NCBI RefSeq assembly: GCF_002043005.1
Contig: NZ_CP020330.1
Span: forward strand, 558,001 to 622,000
DNA from: Martelella mediterranea DSM 17316
GTDB lineage: Bacteria; Pseudomonadota; Alphaproteobacteria; Rhizobiales; Rhizobiaceae
Reading direction: 5' to 3'
DNA length: 64,000 nt
The notes below the pieces were generated by a model. It was not told the DNA's origin. It saw only the letters and a list, made by a program, of their open reading frames with translations, and ran no database searches. A program made the translations under genes and the position numbers. Positions 60,984 to 64,000 of the stretch are shown piece after piece. The stretch's first letter is position 1. Every line of letters starts with the position of its first letter.

Positions 60984-61853
60984 ATGACGACAATATCGGC
61001 GGATGTGTTCTCGATGACGCCGTGCCGGGTGGGCGAAAGCCCCGTCTGGGACGATGCCCGCAAACGCCTGCTCTGGGTCGATATTCCCAAAGGGCGCATT
61101 CATGCCAAGGGCGAGGATGGGGGCGCGGAGACATTCTGGGACTTGCCGGAGCCGGTCGGATCGTTCGGCCTGACGGATGACGACCGGCTGGTGGTTGCCA
61201 TGGCCTCCGGCGTTTATCTCTTCGCGCCCGATACGGGAAAGCTCGACTGCCTTGTCGAACCCGAACCCGGAGAATATGCGCGCCCTGCCAAAAACCGCCT
61301 CAATGACGGCAAGGTTGGGCCGGATGGCGCATTCTGGGTGGGCAGTATGCACCGGGACAAGCCGACGGCGGCGCTCTGGCGCGTCACCGCGGAGGGAAGA
61401 GCCGAACGCAAGATCCGGGACCTCAGCACCTCCAACGGACTGGCGTTCTCCGCGGACGGAAGGATGCTGTTTCACTCCGACTCCAGGCAGCGCTGGATCG
61501 ACCGCTGGCGGCTGGACCCGCAAACGGGCGCAATCAGCGAACGCACCCGCATCGCCGATCTTGAGGAAGAGGATGGCAGGCCGGACGGGGCGGCAACGGA
61601 TCAGGAAGGCCGCTACTGGAGCGCCGGCGTTTCCGCCGGTCGTCTCAACTGCTTCAGCCCCGAGGGCGAACTTCTCAAGTCCATCCCGGTCCCACCTGAT
61701 GCTCCGACAATGCCCTGTTTCGGCGGCAGCGACATGAAGACGCTCTTCTTCACCAGCCTGCGGCGGCCCGAAAGCCAAAACCCCAATTGCGGCCTGGTCT
61801 TCAGCCTTCGCGTCGATGTGCCCGGCGTTCCCGTTCATCGGTTCAGGACCTGA
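60984..61853 (+). CDS. SMP-30/gluconolactonase family lactonase
   Basis: The 289-residue six-bladed beta-propeller has the divalent-metal ligands of the family: Glu in VGESPVWDD (near residue 16), Asn in KNRLNDGKVGPDGAFW (near 104), Asn in STSNGLAFS and Asp in RPDGAATDQEG near 200. It should hydrolyse aldono- or aldarolactones, the products of uronate dehydrogenase. The ATG at 60984 is chosen to match family length; GTG at 60972 is possible. It lies directly before the second uronate dehydrogenase gene. Confidence 0.9.
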   Translation: MTTISADVFSMTPCRVGESPVWDDARKRLLWVDIPKGRIHAKGEDGGAETFWDLPEPVGSFGLTDDDRLVVAMASGVYLFAPDTGKLDCLVEPEPGEYARPAKNRLNDGKVGPDGAFWVGSMHRDKPTAALWRVTAEGRAERKIRDLSTSNGLAFSADGRMLFHSDSRQRWIDRWRLDPQTGAISERTRIADLEEEDGRPDGAATDQEGRYWSAGVSAGRLNCFSPEGELLKSIPVPPDAPTMPCFGGSDMKTLFFTSLRRPESQNPNCGLVFSLRVDVPGVPVHRFRT

Positions 61854-61906
61854 GATCGACGGCCGCAATTCTTCAAACAGCCGCCTGGACAATTCAAGGA
61901 CATAGC

Positions 61907-62785
61907 ATGCCCCATAGAGAAAGCGAGGCCGCCCGAGAGGCCGGTGCCGAGCCGGTGAAGCCTGTCAGCGCGCAGACCGTGGTGATAACAGGCGGCGCCG
62001 GAAAGATCGGCCGCGCCAGCCGCAAGCATCTTGCCGGAATGCTTAAAGCAATCCGCGTCGTCGATATCGTCGAGCCGGACGACCTTGCGGAAAACGAAAG
62101 CTGGCATCGGGTCGATATCTGCGATCCGGAAGCGGTTCGGCAGGCTCTGGACGGGGCCGATAGCGTCGTCCATCTCGCCGGCTATCCCAATGAGCGGTCG
62201 ATCGACGAGATATTCCGCGTCAACGTGATGGGCACCCACAACATCTACGAAGCGGCGCGGCAGACCGGCGTCAATCGCATCGTCTTCGGTTCGTCCAACC
62301 ACACCGTTGGCTTTTATCCACGCTCCGCCAGGATCTCCCCGCAGGACGCCATGCGACCAGACACCTTCTACGGCCTTGGCAAATGCTGGAGCGAGCTTCA
62401 GGCCGGCCTCTATTTCGAGCGCTATGGCATCCAGACCCTCAGCATCCGGATCGGCAACGCCACTGCCGGCATTTTCGACGAGCGCTCGCGGGTGACCTGG
62501 CTTGGATATCGCGATTTCGCGGAACTCGTCCGCATCGGTCTCGAACACCCCGATATCGATTGCACGACGGTGTTCGGAGTCTCGAAGAGCGATCAGACAT
62601 GGTGGGACAATTCAAATGCGCAGGCCCTGGGCTATTGCCCGCAGCAGGATGCGGAGACAGACGCTGCACCGGGGCCAAGCCGACTGGCGGTAACCGCATT
62701 TCCGGAGATCAACGACTACTTCCAGGGCGGACGTTACTGCGTGATCGACCATGACGGCCAGGTTCGCCGACGTCGCTGGCCCTGA
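61907..62785 (+). CDS. udh: Uronate dehydrogenase-like NAD-dependent epimerase-family protein, paralogue 2
   Basis: The 292-residue extended SDR has ITGGAGKIGRAS, HLAGYPNERSID, the diagnostic SSNHTVGFYPR segment and FYGLGKCWSE with the Tyr/Lys pair. VFGVSKSDQTWWDNS matches the first paralogue's C-terminal motif. An extra 20-residue N-terminal tail precedes the Rossmann fold. The ATG at 61907 follows AAGGA. It should oxidise a uronate to its lactone, hydrolysed by the neighbouring SMP-30 protein. Why two copies exist is unknown; they may differ in sugar or anomer preference. Confidence 0.87.
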   Translation: MPHRESEAAREAGAEPVKPVSAQTVVITGGAGKIGRASRKHLAGMLKAIRVVDIVEPDDLAENESWHRVDICDPEAVRQALDGADSVVHLAGYPNERSIDEIFRVNVMGTHNIYEAARQTGVNRIVFGSSNHTVGFYPRSARISPQDAMRPDTFYGLGKCWSELQAGLYFERYGIQTLSIRIGNATAGIFDERSRVTWLGYRDFAELVRIGLEHPDIDCTTVFGVSKSDQTWWDNSNAQALGYCPQQDAETDAAPGPSRLAVTAFPEINDYFQGGRYCVIDHDGQVRRRRWP

Positions 62786-62797
62786 ACCACAACGCCG

Positions 62798-64000
62798 TCA
62801 GCGCGTGGCGGCCGGCTGGCGCTGAGCGCTCAGCTTCTCGGCGATCATCGCGTCGATGCTGTCTTCAACCAGCGACATCGGCACAGGCCCGAGCCCCATG
62901 ATGCGGTCGTGAAATGCGCGGATGTCGAAATCCGACTTGAGCGCGTTTTCGGCTCTGGCACGCGCCCGCTCGATCGCCATCATGCAAAGATAATAGCCGA
63001 GCGCCTGACCCGGCCAGCTGATATAGCGGCGCAATTCCGCCTCCATGGCGCGCGGGTGCAGGCCGGTATTGTCGATCAGATAATCCAGCGCCCGCTCGTA
63101 GGACCAGCCCTTCGCATGGATGCCGACATCGACGACCATGCGCACGGCGCGCAGCGCCAGAGAACTCCACATGCCGAAAAGCTCATAGGGCGTCTCATAG
63201 ACGCCCATCTCGATGCCGAGCGTCTTTTCGCAGTAGAGCGCCCAGGCATTGCCATAGGCAATGCTGTAGGTCTTGGCGCGAAAGTCCGGCCGGTCGGGAT
63301 TTTCCGCCGCCAGCGCGGTCTGGAAGCAATGTCCGGGAACGGCCTCGTGAAGGGTGAGATCGGGCAGAAGATAGAGCGGCCGTGACGGCAAGTCGTAGGT
63401 GTTGAGCAGAAACAGGCCGGGCGCGCCCGTGCCGGCCGGAAAATTCGGCGCGATATCATCCGGAACCGGCTCGATCGCGTAACGGCCCCGGGGAAGGACC
63501 CCGAAAAACAGGTGCAGCTTGCCCTCGATCCGCCGCGCGATCCAGGACGCCCGCATCAGCAATTCCTCAGGCGTTCGGGCGTAGAATTCCGGCGCGGTTT
63601 CCAGATGCTTGACGAAGGCGGCAATATCGCCGGAAAAGCCCGTTTCGCGCATCGCCTCGGTCATCTTCGACTGGCACAGCTCGACTTCCGCCAGACCAGC
63701 CTCGAAGACGGCCTCCGGCGTCGTCTCGAGCGTCGTGAACTCGCGCAGCCTGCTCTCGTAATAGGCGCGCCCGCCGGGAAGATCGCATGCGGCGATCACG
63801 TCCGTCGCCGCCGGCAGATAGGTCGACCTCATGAAGGCAAGAAGCGCTTCATGGGCCGGCAGAACGGCCTCGCGAATGGTATCGAGCGCGGCCTCACGCA
63901 GCGCTTCCCGGGTCGCGGCCGGCATCTGCGGCGGCAGCGCCTTGAAGGGCTTGTAGTAATCGGTTTCGGCGGGCGACTGGCGCACGAAGGATTCCAGCGA
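62798..64000 (-). CDS. DUF885 family protein, probable metallopeptidase-like (5' end outside window)
   Basis: About 401 residues of the C-terminal part are visible; the frame stays open through the right edge, and an apparent GTG start at 63985 is probably internal since DUF885 proteins are usually 550-620 residues. The HEAVPGH segment (LTLHEAVPGHCFQ) resembles an HExGH zinc site, followed by GNAWALYCEKTLGIEMG. It is convergent with the second uronate dehydrogenase gene with a 12-bp gap and is probably unrelated to that pathway. The substrate is unknown. Confidence 0.85.
   Translation of the reverse strand, partial: SLESFVRQSPAETDYYKPFKALPPQMPAATREALREAALDTIREAVLPAHEALLAFMRSTYLPAATDVIAACDLPGGRAYYESRLREFTTLETTPEAVFEAGLAEVELCQSKMTEAMRETGFSGDIAAFVKHLETAPEFYARTPEELLMRASWIARRIEGKLHLFFGVLPRGRYAIEPVPDDIAPNFPAGTGAPGLFLLNTYDLPSRPLYLLPDLTLHEAVPGHCFQTALAAENPDRPDFRAKTYSIAYGNAWALYCEKTLGIEMGVYETPYELFGMWSSLALRAVRMVVDVGIHAKGWSYERALDYLIDNTGLHPRAMEAELRRYISWPGQALGYYLCMMAIERARARAENALKSDFDIRAFHDRIMGLGPVPMSLVEDSIDAMIAEKLSAQRQPAATR

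Overview
The window is about 64 kb of GC-rich, densely packed chromosomal or megaplasmid DNA. It looks like an alphaproteobacterium of the Rhizobiales (Hyphomicrobiales), perhaps a Martelella- or Aurantimonas-like genus. This genus-level placement is inference from GC content, gene families and two intergenic palindromic repeats of the kind seen in Rhizobiales. No rRNA, tRNA, CRISPR array, insertion sequence or phage gene was seen. Almost everything is catabolic: CoA-thioester breakdown, sugar-acid oxidation, the transporters that feed them, and local regulators.

Region A (1-17737) is a CoA-dependent degradation cluster. It holds a FadN-type dehydrogenase/hydratase cut by the left edge, three further crotonases, an IpdC-like flavin oxidoreductase, EtfBA, three SDR dehydrogenases, two large/small acyl-CoA dehydrogenase pairs, an acyl-CoA ligase, a pair of small hotdog hydratases, and TetR and IclR regulators. 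Paired dehydrogenases plus paired hydratases resemble the heteromeric enzymes used on steroids and other bulky alicyclic acids. No thiolase is visible.

Region B (18070-26996) holds a TRAP transporter, then a minus-strand operon: a tandem-hotdog hydratase, two CaiB/BaiF CoA-transferases, an HTD2-like hydratase and a CitE-like lyase. The last three types match the CoA-transferase / hydratase / citramalyl-CoA lyase logic of itaconate or mesaconate breakdown.

Region C (27204-37197) holds an isochorismatase-fold protein without the usual cysteine, a GntR/FCD regulator, a metallo-beta-lactamase-fold hydrolase, a branched-chain-amino-acid-type ABC importer, a beta-hydroxyacid dehydrogenase, an SDR and a divergent CaiB/BaiF transferase. 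AT-rich palindromes centred on ATGCAT lie in front of the Region B operon and between the binding-protein and CaiB genes, suggesting one regulon across B and C.

Region D (37413-42413) is an RND efflux pump (membrane-fusion protein and inner-membrane pump) with a divergent TetR regulator.

Region E (42796-62785) is a uronate/aldarate oxidation locus: a peptide/oligosaccharide-type ABC importer with fused ATPases, an enolase-superfamily dehydratase, two uronate dehydrogenases, aldose epimerase, a lactonase-like SMP-30 protein, a RraA-fold protein (possible pyruvate aldolase), a tartronate semialdehyde reductase-like enzyme, a GlcG-like protein, an aldehyde dehydrogenase resembling alpha-ketoglutarate semialdehyde dehydrogenase, and a 2-hydroxyacid dehydrogenase. 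A GntR/FCD regulator sits in the middle. Near-identical TTGTCAATA-type boxes precede several of these genes. An NADP-malic enzyme with a phosphotransacetylase-like tail lies inside the locus, and a DUF885 protein runs off the right edge.
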